From Hofstenia miamia (taxonomy: Eukaryota; Xenacoelomorpha; Acoela; Hofsteniidae): a stretch of DNA of 64,000 nt. The DNA is taken from contig CABFPE010000166.1 of the NCBI GenBank assembly GCA_900660155.1, positions 952,276-1,016,275 of the forward strand, read 5' to 3'. The first letter of the stretch is position 1. Each line of letters opens with the position of its first letter. A program made the position numbers and the translations under genes. Positions 1 to 10,535 of the stretch are shown here, piece by piece. The notes beneath the pieces are model-generated. The model saw only the letters and a list, made by a program, of their open reading frames with translations. It was not told the origin of the DNA and ran no database searches.

Positions 1-290
1 TTATAGTCAACATATGTTTTGCATATAAGTTACATTACGTAACTCTAAAGTGAATTACTGTTGTAAGAATCGAATATTTTCTTTCAAGATAATTTACGCT
101 GCTTTAAAGAAAATCAATGTTTCAAGTACTTTAAACTGGAATCAAGTGTAAACAAGTAAAACACATGAACTTTAAAGTTTTAGCTGTATTCACTTCCATA
201 ATTTTGCTGTTCAAACTACTAGATTTTATTTATACTGACTAATAATCAATTTTATTAATTGCGGATTTTTAAGAAAGGATTTACATGGGA
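1..290. other. AT-rich non-coding sequence
   Basis: No open frame with recognisable content and no repeat structure that I can identify. The palindrome cluster that follows begins near 290. Confidence 0.5.
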
Positions 291-475
291 AAACTTTGCA
301 TTCCCACATGTGGTACATGCAAGTTTTGATTGTTTTAGATAAACATGAAATTTCTTCCAAGTTCCACATGTGGAACTTGCATGTATTTGCAATTTTCTTG
401 GTAATTTCAAGACTTTCCATGTTTTCTATGGTTCAAATATGGAACATGGAAGTAATTCCATGTTTTTTCCAAGAT
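291..475. repeat. Cluster of CATG-centred palindromes
   Basis: A perfect 20-bp palindrome lies at 359-378 with CACATGTG at its centre. A related imperfect copy lies at 301-323 and also contains CCCACATGTGG. Downstream, TTCCATGTT (416-424), AACATGGAA (442-450) and TTCCATGTT (456-464) form further inverted pairs. CACATGTG contains two overlapping E-boxes, so regulatory binding is possible, but the cluster could equally be the core of a small foldback repeat. Short frames on both strands here are by-products of the symmetry. Confidence 0.45.
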
Positions 476-1146
476 CGAATCGCTGGGTGACTAATCATGT
501 TTAATGTGGATTATTCAATGGCTAATATGTATTCAGATATGGCATCTATTTCCATAGAGTTAACTCAAATTTGGCGGGAATTTGATAGCAACAAACACAA
601 TTTTGAAAGTATCATTAACTCTGCAGTTTCGTATTTCTATTGCTTACATTATGCCTGGTTGTGATATCACTGTTACAAAAATACTGAAATAATTACTTTT
701 TTAAAACTAAAAATTTTCACTGTTCGTGAAATTGCCTCAAGAACAAATGTTGGGAAGTCGACAGTTGCAAGAATTAAGTCATCAATGAGCTTGATATCAA
801 ATTGAAAAGGAAGGTGTGGAAGAAAGCTCTCAACTACTCCCAATCAAGATCGTTTCTTGAAGAGAATTTTAGTTAAAAATCCATTAAGCTCTTCAAATGA
901 ACTACAATGTCACTGGCAAGAAGCTGGTGTTTGTGTCAGTGCAAGAACTTTTCAATGGAGATTAAAAAATATGGGCTGCAAAAGTGTTAAGCCAAGAAAA
1001 GCGCCTAAACTTACGAAAGCAATGAAAAAGAAGCGCCTCAATTTTGCATTGGACAATCAGTCTTGGACTTTAGAACAGTGGAGAAAAGTGTGTTTAAGCG
1101 ACGAAACCTCATTGGAGTGCAATTCTGCAGCAAACCCAGGTTGAAT

Positions 1147-1375
1147 AATTCTAATTTTACTATTTTTAGCCGTATGCTATAACAAATTTATTAACCTTGC
1201 TAAGCCCTAGCATTCTAAAACAATCTTAGTAATCCTAAGAATAATTTTTAGTAAGTTTACTAATTATAACTTTAAATAATAATCTTAGTAATTTTAAGAC
1301 TGTTTGTTATGAAGATTACTAAGTCTATGTATATTACTTAATAAGAATAAAATAGTAAAATTTTCATTAAAAAAT
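1147..1375. repeat. Imperfectly palindromic MITE-like insert in the Tc1
   Basis: ATTTTACTATTTTT near 1153 is mirrored by AAAATAGTAAAAT near 1350. Several CTTAGTAAT-type repeats in both orientations lie between them. The block starts exactly where the Tc1 coding similarity ends. No transposase is present. Target duplications were not resolved. Confidence 0.4.
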
Positions 1376-1633
1376 CGGTCAAAATTTCCGACAAAATGTT
1401 GTCTATATCTCTTATTTCCTAACAGAAATATATCCGGAATAGCTAAAAACTGGTCTTAAAAAATTTAATATATTGAAATTTACTGTACTTTTATCATTGC
1501 CATTCGCCATCTATTGAAACAAATTAAAGGAAATGGCATGCTTATAAGATTCCCAAATACATCAGATATGTTGTGATAATAATTATCATGGGTTTTCTTA
1601 GGGTAAAATTTAAAGTTTTCTGACAAGAATGTT

Positions 1634-1936
1634 CCCAGTAAACATTTCGACGTTAACCCAACGGTTGGCTGACAGTTGTACAACGTTGGACCAATGGTTG
1701 GCCCATCGTTGCGGCCAGCAAAAAATGCAACATTTTGCGACGTCTAGCTAACGGTTGGCATTCAGTTTGTCGAACAACATTGGGCCAACGGTTGGCTTAC
1801 AATGATGCCTACAATTAAAGAATTTGTTGGCAACGTGTTGTATTACTGTTGGCTATCCAACCATTGTATAGCCAACAATGTGCCAACTGAATGCCAACAT
1901 TTAGCAAAGTTGGCCCAACGGTAAATGTTTACTGGG
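1634..1936. mobile_element. 303-bp MITE with 14-bp terminal inverted repeats
   Basis: The ends are CCCAGTAAACATTT and AAATGTTTACTGGG, a perfect 14-bp inverted pair. The interior carries repeated self-complementary AACGGTTGGC / GCCAACGTT-type units. There is no coding capacity, so it would need a transposase in trans. It lies inside the broken Tc1. Flanking TT/TT could be a 2-bp target duplication, but that is too short to prove. I do not assign a superfamily. Confidence 0.75.
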
Positions 1937-2639
1937 TTGTATGTTATGATTTAAGAAGTCACCCATAATTTATTTTACAAGAAAAACATGAAAATTGCAT
2001 TCATGTTTTTTTGACAATTATAAATGTATGAAAAGATAATTTATATTTTTAATGTAAATATATACTATAAAATACATATTCTAAATTTTTATTAAAACAT
2101 AAATGTGATAAAGATTGATCAATAGAAAGGTATAGCATTTTAAAGGAACCCCACCTTCAATCAAACAAGTAGTGAAGCATCCACCTAAAGTAATGATATG
2201 AAGTATGATTAGTTCAAAATGTCTAGGACAGTTAGAAGTGACAAATGGGATAATTAATTTACATAAATATATCGAAATTCTTAAAAAAAAAGTGCTATCC
2301 CTCAAATTAAAGAGTGGTTTACTAATGATGAGGAACCAATTTTCATGCAGAATTTTATCTGTGATAAAAACATATGTCTGTTGGATTGGCCTGGGAATTC
2401 CCCCGATCTCAATCCTATTGAGAATATCTGGGGAGTTTTAAAATAAAAAATTGCAGGAAAAACCATTTCAAATTGCAGTGAAATGATAGAAACAATAACT
2501 TAATATTGGTTTCATGAAGAAAGCCTAAACAATATCATTGAAAGCTGCATCAATAGTATGCCAAAAAGAATTAATCAAGGTATTAAGGCAAAAGGAGGGC
2601 ATATTAACTATTAAAATTTTGTATATCTTGCTGTATCGA

Positions 2640-2865
2640 CATGTTATCTGTTCAATTTTTACTAATTATGTTTTGTACCAAGTAATTTGTCTCTAAGTAA
2701 TATAGTTCTAAGTAACATTAATTTATTAAATAAAATTTTAGGTGGTTGAAAATTTCATAGATAATAACTTCAATATATTTGTTTCTCAAAATTAAGTAGG
2801 ACACAACAAAATTAAATTATAATAAAATGATCACAGAAATAGTTAATTTTTATGAAAACTATGCT
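2640..2865. other. AT-rich spacer
   Basis: No supported gene. The sequence lies between the Tc1 3' end and a Penelope-like scrap. Confidence 0.4.
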
Positions 2866-2869
2866 GTCC

Positions 2870-2955
2870 CCTATATATATATACCAATGTGATGATTGTA
2901 AAAAACCATACATCGGTGAAACTAAAAGACATACTGGAATAGATACAATTTTTAT
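2870..2955 (+). pseudogene. Scrap of Penelope-like GIY-YIG endonuclease
   Basis: The + strand reads YQCDDCKKPYIGETKRHTG from about 2881. C-x2-C followed by YIGET-K/R is the signature of the C-terminal GIY-YIG endonuclease of Penelope-like retroelements. A clearer copy of the same domain lies near 49.95 kb. Only this short piece is recognisable, and the following 250 bp are AT-rich without continued similarity. Confidence 0.45.
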
Positions 2956-3204
2956 GTACTTATGAAGATAAGACTATAAGAAAGATGGGTTAAAAATTTT
3001 TCATTAAGGAAACTAAGAAAGATCAACTATTAAATATACAAGAAAGCATATTAACATTAAACTTATGAATTGTAGTTATTGTAAAAGTAGTACAGCATTA
3101 TATAAAATGATCTTAATTTTGAATTTTTATAGGCACATTTTAAACATAAAATGTAAAAATGTCTTCCAAACTATCTTGTGAAATAGTATAAAATGTATTA
3201 ATAG

Positions 3205-4725
3205 GTATTTAGAGAAAAAGCTACATTTGAAAAAAACGAAGAAGCTTCCAAATCTAAGGCATCCCTTAACATACAGCCGCTTATATACTATGAAGGAAAG
3301 CCATTTAAGGGTAATAAATGTAATTTGGTATGTATTCTACATGGAAACCGTAATAGATATCAGTTGACACAATATTTAGAAACACAATTTAAATGTGACA
3401 AGTGTGATTTTAAATTTTCAAGTTCTGGAAATCTCAAAAGGCATCAATTTACGCATTCAGGTATAAAGCCATTTAAATGTGATAAATGTGATTTTAAATG
3501 TTCAAGTTCTGGTAATCTCAAAATGCATCAATTTAAGCATTCAGGTATAAAGCCATTTAAATGTGATAAATGTGATTTTAAATCTTCAAGTTCTGGAAAT
3601 CTTAAACAGCATCAATTTACTCATTTAGATATAAAGCCATTTAAATGTGATAAATGTGATTTTAAATGTTCAACTTCTAGGAATCTCAAACAGCATCAAT
3701 TTACTCATTCAGATATAAAGCCATTTAAATGTGATAAATGTGATTTTAAATGTTCACGTTCTGGATATCTCAAACAGCATCAATTTAGGCATTCAGATAT
3801 AAAGCCATTTAAATGTGATAAATGTGATTTTAAATGTTTAAGTTCTGGAAATCTCAAAAGGCATCAACTTACACATTCAGGTATAAAGCGATTTAAATGT
3901 GACAAATGTGATTTTAAATGTTCAAGTTCTGGAAGTCTCAAACAGCATGAATTTACACATTCAGGTATAAAGCCGTTTAAATGTGATAAATGCGATTTTA
4001 AATGTTCAAGTTCTAAAAATCTCACACAGCATCAATTTACACATTCAGGTATAAAGCCATTTAAATGTGATAAATGTGATTTTAAATGTTCAAGGTATGG
4101 AAGTCTCAAACAGCATGAATTTACACATTCAGGTATAAAGCCATTTAAATGTGATAAATGTGATTATAGATGCTCAAGTTCTGGTCATCTCAAAAGGCAT
4201 CAACTTACGCATTCAGGTATAAAGCTCTTTAAATGTGATAAATGTGATTTTAAATGTTCAAGTTCTGGAAATCTCAAACAGCATGATTATACACATTCAG
4301 GTATAAAGCCATTTAAATGTGATAAATGTAATTTTAAATGTTCAATTTCTAGAAATCTCAAACAGCATCAATTTACACATTCAGGTATAAAGCCATTTAA
4401 ATGTGAAAAATGTGATTTTAAATGCTCAAGTTCTGGTAATCTCAAAAGGCATCAACATACGCATTCAGGTATAAAGCCCTTTAAATGTGATAAATGTGAT
4501 TTTAAATGTTCAAGTTCTGGAAATCTCAAAAGGCATCAATTTACGCATTCAGGTATAAAGCCATTTAAATGTGATAAATGTGATTTTAAATGTTCAAGTT
4601 CTGGAAGTCTCAAAAGGCATCAACTTACGCATTCAGGTATAAAGCCATTTAAGTGTGATAAATGTGATTTTGAATGTAGTCGAGCTGATCATCTTAAAGG
4701 GCATCAGTTGACACACTCTTTATAA
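3205..4725 (+). CDS. Exon encoding a 16-finger C2H2 zinc-finger protein
   Basis: The frame is open from just after a TAG at 3202 to the TAA ending at 4725. The first in-frame codons contain no ATG before the fingers, and an intron acceptor-like TATTTAG lies near 3206-3212. This is therefore probably a terminal exon of a spliced gene, with the start codon in an unseen upstream exon. After a short leader and one decayed finger come 16 tandem C2H2 fingers from about 3390, each exactly 28 residues (84 bp) apart and each keeping C-x2-C-x12-H-x3-H. The linker is SGIKP or SDIKP rather than the usual TGEKP. In 14 fingers the hydrophobic position after the second Cys is replaced by Cys (CDFKC). Inferred contact residues (-1,2,3,6) are mostly S-G-N-R or S-G-N-Q. 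Likely a nuclear DNA-binding protein; the target is unknown. A decayed finger (CSLPSNLKKHFKMHKAN) lies beyond the stop. Confidence 0.85.
   Translation, partial: VFREKATFEKNEEASKSKASLNIQPLIYYEGKPFKGNKCNLVCILHGNRNRYQLTQYLETQFKCDKCDFKFSSSGNLKRHQFTHSGIKPFKCDKCDFKCSSSGNLKMHQFKHSGIKPFKCDKCDFKSSSSGNLKQHQFTHLDIKPFKCDKCDFKCSTSRNLKQHQFTHSDIKPFKCDKCDFKCSRSGYLKQHQFRHSDIKPFKCDKCDFKCLSSGNLKRHQLTHSGIKRFKCDKCDFKCSSSGSLKQHEFTHSGIKPFKCDKCDFKCSSSKNLTQHQFTHSGIKPFKCDKCDFKCSRYGSLKQHEFTHSGIKPFKCDKCDYRCSSSGHLKRHQLTHSGIKLFKCDKCDFKCSSSGNLKQHDYTHSGIKPFKCDKCNFKCSISRNLKQHQFTHSGIKPFKCEKCDFKCSSSGNLKRHQHTHSGIKPFKCDKCDFKCSSSGNLKRHQFTHSGIKPFKCDKCDFKCSSSGSLKRHQLTHSGIKPFKCDKCDFECSRADHLKGHQLTHSL
3390..4720 (+). repeat. 84-bp coding tandem repeat (zinc fingers)
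   Basis: Sixteen 84-bp units, near identical at DNA level including synonymous sites (for example ATAAAGCCATTTAAATGTGA recurs in most units). The homogeneity points to recent unequal exchange or gene conversion inside the array. Confidence 0.85.
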
Positions 4726-4729
4726 GAAA

Positions 4730-5140
4730 GTGACTTTAATGTGAGAAATGTTCAAGTTCTGGAATAGGGCTTTTGAAAATGTTGAGAAGTGTTCACTACC
4801 TAGTAATCTAAAGAAACACTTCAAAATGCATAAGGCTAATCACATAGAAGCAATGATAATCTTGAAGACATTAATATGATATTTGACTTGTCATTTGTAG
4901 TGGAATTTATGTATTTTACAGGGTAGCTATTCACTTTATTTTTTATAAAATCATTGGTATTATTTTTATATCTTTTTACCAATGCCCTAGATTAACAAAA
5001 TAATAAAAGGAATTTCCATCAAGTTGTACAGAAAATTACTTCTATATCAATTTTGACCTAGTCCTGTTTTATCTATCAGTTTAAGGAAATTCTATTGTTC
5101 TAATGCAAATGTCAATTAACAAGATTTTAATTATAATATT
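4730..5140. other. 3' flank of the zinc-finger exon
   Basis: Contains one decayed extra finger (about 4770-4840) and AATAAAA-type motifs near 5000 that could serve polyadenylation. Nothing else is supported. Confidence 0.4.

Positions 5141-5142
<2 letters not shown>

Positions 5143-5176
<34 letters not shown>
5143..5176. repeat. (TA)n microsatellite
   Basis: An uninterrupted run of TA dinucleotides. Confidence 0.95.
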
Positions 5177-5179
<3 letters not shown>

Positions 5180-5180
<1 letters not shown>

Positions 5181-5955
5181 AATTTTTTACGACCACTTCA
5201 CATCTATTAGCTTTTATTCAGTACCATCTTACATGGAAGTGTGTTAACACTTTTATTCAAACCACCTATAGCATACAAAGTCCACTATACATGCACACAA
5301 GATTACATTATTTTCTTGAATTCTGAATGCTACAACAACATTTAATTAATATAATGATGTGACAAAATATTAGGACGAACAACACACATTGTTGTTTAGC
5401 GAGAGAGTGATTAATAATTTGTAATCGAGTTAAAGCACGTCAATTGCATAAAAATAAAATTTAACCGGAATTTTGATGTGTTGGAATAAAGACCTTATAT
5501 GCAATTTCGTTCTACTCGCTTTTGTCAAAAAATAATTTGCTGTCACCGATATTTTATTTCAATTCATAATTATAATAATAAATGAATGAATATAAATTTT
5601 AAAAAATTTAATTACATTAACTAACAAATTTTTGCTTTGTTGTAAAAAATCATTTCACAGTTTTGTGTTTGACCAAAGTATTGGGCGCAGTTTCAATTTC
5701 TAATCTACAGGTATGCAATCATTCTTGATTAAATGAGGTTTTCGTATATTATTATTTGTTATTATTTTCAATTACAACAAATGCTAATATGGATTTCCTT
5801 AAATATTGATATTTTATGCATGTACTTGTGAAATTGGAAATTTTTACGCTTGTAGATATTCATTATTTTATTTTGCAACATTCAAAGATTTTTTTAGGGA
5901 GACATTAATTTTGTTTTACTATATAATTTTTCAAATAATATTTTGTATTCACTAT
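5180..5955. other. AT-rich sequence without supported genes
   Basis: No motif-bearing frame was seen. The segment may include the left part of the Polinton, but I could not locate terminal inverted repeats. Confidence 0.35.
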
Positions 5956-5959
5956 TTCA

Positions 5960-6300
5960 GATTGTATTTTTGTGCTTTTTGTGATTTGTTTTTGCCGTTT
6001 CGAACAAAATTACTTGCCTTTGGGATAATTTATTTTCTGTTTTGTGTTTTTTTGTGATTTGTTTTTGCCTTTTCGAACAAATTACTTGCCTTTGGGATAT
6101 TTTATTTTCCTTTTTGTGTCTTTTGTGATTTGTTTTTGTCCTTTCGAACAAAATTTCTTGCCTTTGGGATCATTTATTTTCCTTTTTGTGTCCTTTGTGA
6201 TTTGTTTTTGTCTTTTCGTATAATATTAATTGTTTTTGGCATATTTGTTTTTCCTTTTTGTGTTTTTTGTGGTGTGTTTTTGTCTTTTCGCAAAATGAAG
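5960..6300. repeat. 72-bp minisatellite, about 4.7 copies
   Basis: The phrase GTGATTTGTTTTTG recurs at 5981, 6054, 6125 and 6197, with a changed copy at 6269, giving periods of 73, 71, 72 and 72 bp. Each unit also contains TTTCGAACAAAATT and TTGCCTTTGGGAT. It lies directly upstream of the Polinton ATPase and may be part of that element. Confidence 0.85.
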
Positions 6301-6544
6301 TCGGTTTAATAATACATGAAAAATTGCAAAAACAGTCACTGTTAAGACTTTTATTAGATGTTTATCGAAAATGTATGTACATTGTATAAAAACAATCTTT
6401 GAATATATTACATACATTATAGGTGTCAGGTTCATGATAGTATACATTAATTGACATGGTTTTGTTACAATTCTGAAATTAAGTTTATATATATATTTAT
6501 TCTGAAACCTAGAGATTCATTGTAAAAAGAATCCATCAACATTT

Positions 6545-7210
6545 AATTTTGTCCCCTCGCGAGCTAGTCAAGTCTTTTTAATATTCAGCGGTTCATCAAA
6601 CTCTGGAAAAACACATTTGGTGGGAAAATTGATTGATTGTAATTATTTTAACAAGTTCTCAAAGTCCATAGTATTTTATCGTCATTTCCAAAGTGGTGTT
6701 TATAATAAATAAAATGCAAAAATGAATCAAGTTGAATTTTTCAAAGAATACTTGGAAAATGTTATATCTGAAAATTATGTTAAAAACAGTCTAATTATTT
6801 TTGAAGATTTTGATGAGGAATAATTTAATTCACAACTTTTGCAAATTTAGTTGTAGTCGGAAAACATTTAAATTGTGGTATTGTATTAATTACACATTCT
6901 ATATTTTCAAAAGGACGATATTCAACTTTAATTCAAAAAAATGCTTCTGGAATGTTTCTATTCAACTCAGTACATGACCATTTACAGATGAAAACTCTAG
7001 AAGCTCAGATGAATATTATGCGTGAATTTGTTACTGCATATAAAAAAGCAGTTACTAAGACAGACGGTTATTTGTTTATAAACTTTGCTCAAGACATACC
7101 AGACGAGTTACGGCCATCTACAAATCTTGAAGGAGTGCTAAAATTATATAGATTTAATCAAAGATCCCGCCATTTACAAGTTCCTAGCGGTCTGCTCCAG
7201 AAAAACTAAG
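6545..7210 (+). pseudogene. Polinton packaging ATPase remnant
   Basis: A Walker A motif in the phrase FSGSSNSGKTHLVGK lies near 6575-6630. A Walker B-type SLIIFEDFDEE lies near 6785-6820, followed by a sensor-like THSIFSKGR, matching the FtsK/HerA-type A32 ATPases that pump DNA into capsids. It is the first recognised gene of the element. Broken. Confidence 0.75.
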
Positions 7211-7479
7211 TTAGCTTTCCTAGAAAACAATCAAGTTCTAAATTTAATACGTGGCATTGTCTACAATATCCAGCATGGAATCATTCCACTAGGAGATGAA
7301 TGAAAAACATTTTTAAGTCTTTGTCAATACGCAGAGATCATACTACTAAAAAAATAAAGTGTTAGAAAAATTTCAATATTAAAAACTCCAAATAATCTTA
7401 AATATTTCATTTGTCTATTACGCATTATAAAAGAGTATATATAATGCATGATTAAATTTATTTTACGCATTATTCTATA

Positions 7480-7985
7480 ATGACGACAGTTGAACTGATG
7501 CTTATTTTTTTGGAAAATTACAATAGTTTAACAGAATACTACAATCAGTCAGTCAACAATGTTGTAAAAAAGGATACTACACAACAAAGTTCAACGATTA
7601 ATGACGATATACATTAAAATTAAATTCTGTTCAAAACACCTACCCTGATGTACAACGCCAGTACAATGATGATTATTTGAAAAAACTTCTAAAATACCAT
7701 CACCGCATGTTAAATTTCAGTAATAATAATAATGATGATTCATTGAAAAAATTTTTAAATGATCCAAATACAGGTGTTTTTTTACATGGTGATAAGATTT
7801 ACACTGGCAGTGGTTCAATGTCATATAACGAATTTAAGGATTATGTACAAACACCTAATATAAGACTGTCAAAATTTGTGTGTGATATTTTAAAGGATAT
7901 TGGCACAATCCCAGACCACTTGATTAAAAACAAAAACGTTTACAAAAATATAAATACGAAGCAACTGCTATTATGGAACTAGTTT
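7480..7985 (+). pseudogene. Polinton-associated ORF of unknown function
   Basis: Its best part is a frame at 7677-7982 with FLHGDKIYTGSGSMSYNEF followed by a helical stretch. A similar small conserved module (an 'x-G-x-x-Y-x-G-T-x-G' phrase) is common in Polinton hypothetical proteins that sit beside the integrase. I cannot assign a function. Broken. Confidence 0.5.
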
Positions 7986-8760
7986 GGAATATGGATAAGC
8001 ACTTGCATCAACTGTACACTTCGTTAAAATCATCAGCGAGTTTTGGTGGAATTAATGAATTATATCATAAAGCTAAATTGAAGTTTCCGAAAATTACCCT
8101 GTAAAATGTGAAAAACTTTCTCTCTACAAGTGATGTATATACAACACACAAGAGAGCTGTGAGGAAATATCCCCGTCAACGTGTTATTGCATTTGGAATT
8201 GATGAAATTTGGACTATGGACTTAGCAGTGGTGGAATCTCTAGCTTTGTACAATAGATGAATAAAATACTTACTTGTTTGTTATGATATTTTATCTAAAA
8301 AATTCCGTCAACAATTGCGAAATAAAAAATCTAGTCATATATTGTCTGCTTTAAAAAAACTTAGGAATTGGCGTTATGTTAAACGAATTTGGATTGATCA
8401 TGGAAGTGAATTCAGAGGTGAATTTTTCAATTTTTGTAAAGGAAATAAATTTATATTGTATAGTACAAATTCAAACATGAAGGCTGTATGCGCAGAAAGA
8501 GCTATAAGAATCTTAAAGGAAATTCTAGTTAAACAAAAAGCATTATTTCATAATGGTGACTTAGTTAGAATTTTAAAGTCATAGAGGACATTTACCACAA
8601 TTTCAAAATGAGGTTTTCAAAATCAACAAAGTGTTTTCCACAATTCCTGCTACATATGAAATAAAGTCAATAATTGATGGGGAAATAATTTCAGAAAAAT
8701 TTTATAACCATGAATTAACACGAGTTATTACGGAACGTTCATGGACTAGAATAGATTAGT
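7985..8760 (+). pseudogene. Polinton integrase remnant
   Basis: Catalytic-core phrases appear in the expected order: IWTMDLAVV near 8210 (first Asp), IDHGSEFRGEFF near 8394 (second Asp) and a Glu in CAERAIRILKEI near 8490. Downstream are traces of the C-terminal TYEIKSIIDGEIISEKFY region usual in Polinton integrases. The family inserts element DNA into the host genome. Broken. Confidence 0.75.
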
Positions 8761-8764
8761 AAAA

Positions 8765-10490
8765 TATGGAACGAATTAACAAACAGATCATTCAGTATGG
8801 AGCAATATTATAGTGAACACGCGAGTGGTCGATATTATTTCAGTAATACTCGTCAGAAAGGTTTTGGCATTGTCAAATCATTGGAACGTATTGATATACC
8901 TGTTAGAAAATTGCGTTGGCTAGGCGTTTATAGTTTTGGGGTTTGTGTTTCTAATAACGATTTATTTGTGCAGTCGCGTACTAGTGGAATTTCTCCCAAA
9001 AAGATAATTTTTACCTAGCAATTTAATTTTCCGGTACTGTCGAATTCTGGAACAAAAATATTCTAGCGACAGCTCTTATCTCTGACAATTTACCAAAAAT
9101 AAGATTAAACTCTCTATGTTAATTTAACTCTTATTAACACAATGTATTTTAATTAATCCTCTAAAACTTTAATACAGAAACATTATTCTGTAACAAACTA
9201 AACGAATTTATCAAGTTAGAATTTAACTAACATTAAAACAACAATTAAATCTGATTTGAACAATTTGCCACAATTATTCAGAGCTTAAAACAAACAATAA
9301 AATTCTAAAGTGTTAAAGTAATTTAATATAATTTATGTGTGAAAAACAACACTTATAAAAAAACGACTTTATTTTAACTTACTAGTTAATAATAACCAAA
9401 ATGAGCAATAACAAACCAATGTACTACAAACTTAGTAGGCTAAGAATTTAGAAATTAGGAACTAACTTACTTAGCAATCTGACATCAAAACTTTAGAGAC
9501 CAACTTGACAACAACTTTGACTACCGACTTGACTAGTTTAAAGCAACCAATTCAACAGCAAAACTGACAGCATTCCGTGATCACTTTTGACTGCCTTTGA
9601 TCTAACCAACTGACGGACCGCACCACTGACCAAATTCTCAGCAACTTGGAATAATACTTTGGGCGCAAAACTGGCAGCGTCTCATGCTGACCTCTTCTCT
9701 TCTTCTCTTCTCCTCTAAGCAAGACTGGCAGCGTCTCTTGCTGACTCTTCTGATGACTCGTCTTTACGGGTCCCTATTTATGCTGTGAGTACAGCCTCCT
9801 CGTGGTGATTGGACGTGGGCTTTGCAATTTACTTCGTATCGATTTTCCAGACTTCCTGACTGCCTTCTAGAATTGAAATTTCTTTTAAGCAGCTTTCTAC
9901 TGGCAAATATAATTTCAGAAGAATCGAATTGGGGCGGTGTTTCCGTTTGCACTGGTTCTACCAGCGGTGAACTGAGGCTGATTGCTAGTTCCAAATTTAA
10001 TTGAATTTCCAAACTTAAAAGGAAAAATGCCCGATAGCCTATTAAGATAAATCAATATCCGAAACCTAATTAGACACTCTGACGCACTAAAAAGAGTTTA
10101 CAATCTCAGTAAGATAAAATAATTTACATTTCCAATAATAAAAATTTATAAGCACACATACATTTAAAAGAATGCCATCGAATTTTCTGACATACCAAGC
10201 AATTTCAGGTGTAAATGATATAGTCTCTGGTGATAATGTAAAAAAGAGTGATAAAACGCAGAATTGGAAATGTTGCAAAAAACACAGTAAGCATGCAATC
10301 TAAGAAACAACGTAAAGAAATTAGTCAAAATGGTAATGAAATATCTACATCTAATAGAATAACAAAAACTATCAAAACGCAAATTGGTGTTAAACGATTT
10401 TTGGTCAATGCACAAAGTAGGCCTAAACCTGATAGTTTGAAACAAAAAATGCCTAGAATAAAAAAACTGATATCTTTAAAAATTTAGTAT
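8765..10490 (+). pseudogene. Polinton PX-like minor capsid remnant, split by an LTR
   Basis: The 5' part (about 8765-9020) carries YSEHASGRYYFSNTRQKGFG. The 3' part (about 10170-10487) carries AISGVNDIVSGDNVKKS and a lysine-rich tail, the G-x-N-x-x-x-G-x-N-V-K pattern seen at the end of adenovirus pX-like proteins in Polintons. The intervening kilobase is an inserted LTR. The position just before the capsid gene is canonical. Broken. Confidence 0.55.
9038..10076 (-). mobile_element. Solo LTR (minus orientation) nested in the Polinton
   Basis: Composition changes sharply. On the minus strand there is a TATA-like CATAAATAGGGACCCG at about 9765-9782, CT/AG-rich leader sequence downstream, and an AATAAA-type signal near 9370, as expected of U3-R-U5. 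Candidate ends read TGTCTAATTAGG and CCAGAATTCGACA on the minus strand. No target duplication was found, so the borders are tentative. It resembles LTRs of Ty3/Gypsy elements and is unrelated in sequence to the LTRs at 17.5 and 58.2 kb. It must be younger than the Polinton it interrupts. Confidence 0.6.
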
Positions 10491-10535
10491 AAATACACAC
10501 GGTCATTGGGAATTTTTATTAGTTCAAGTACAGTC

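Larger units (their letters stand above)
651..2640 (+). mobile_element. Degenerate Tc1-type DNA transposon, interrupted
   Basis: The N-terminal half begins at ATG 651 (MPGCDITVTK). It has a helix-turn-helix (VREIASRTNVGKSTVARIKS, about 724-785), a basic GRCGRKLSTT stretch, a second HTH region in an open frame at 857-1144, and the first catalytic Asp in CLSDETS. The C-terminal half resumes near 2120 with KHPPKVMI and CLLDWPGNSPDLNPIENIW at 2377-2433, the conserved run just before the third catalytic residue. About 970 bp separates the halves where a Tc1 protein needs only about 30 residues, so other DNA has inserted there. Stops and frame changes show it is dead. Terminal inverted repeats were not located, so the outer ends are approximate. 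Confidence 0.8.

Noticed and set aside
3325-3327. TTG as the start of the zinc-finger protein
   Set aside because: The frame is open upstream to 3205 and animal nuclear genes rarely use TTG; an internal or terminal exon is more likely.
5957-6447. Minus-strand frames with repeated Lys/Gln-rich units
   Set aside because: They are the reverse reading of the 72-bp minisatellite and change frame with its 71-73-bp periods.
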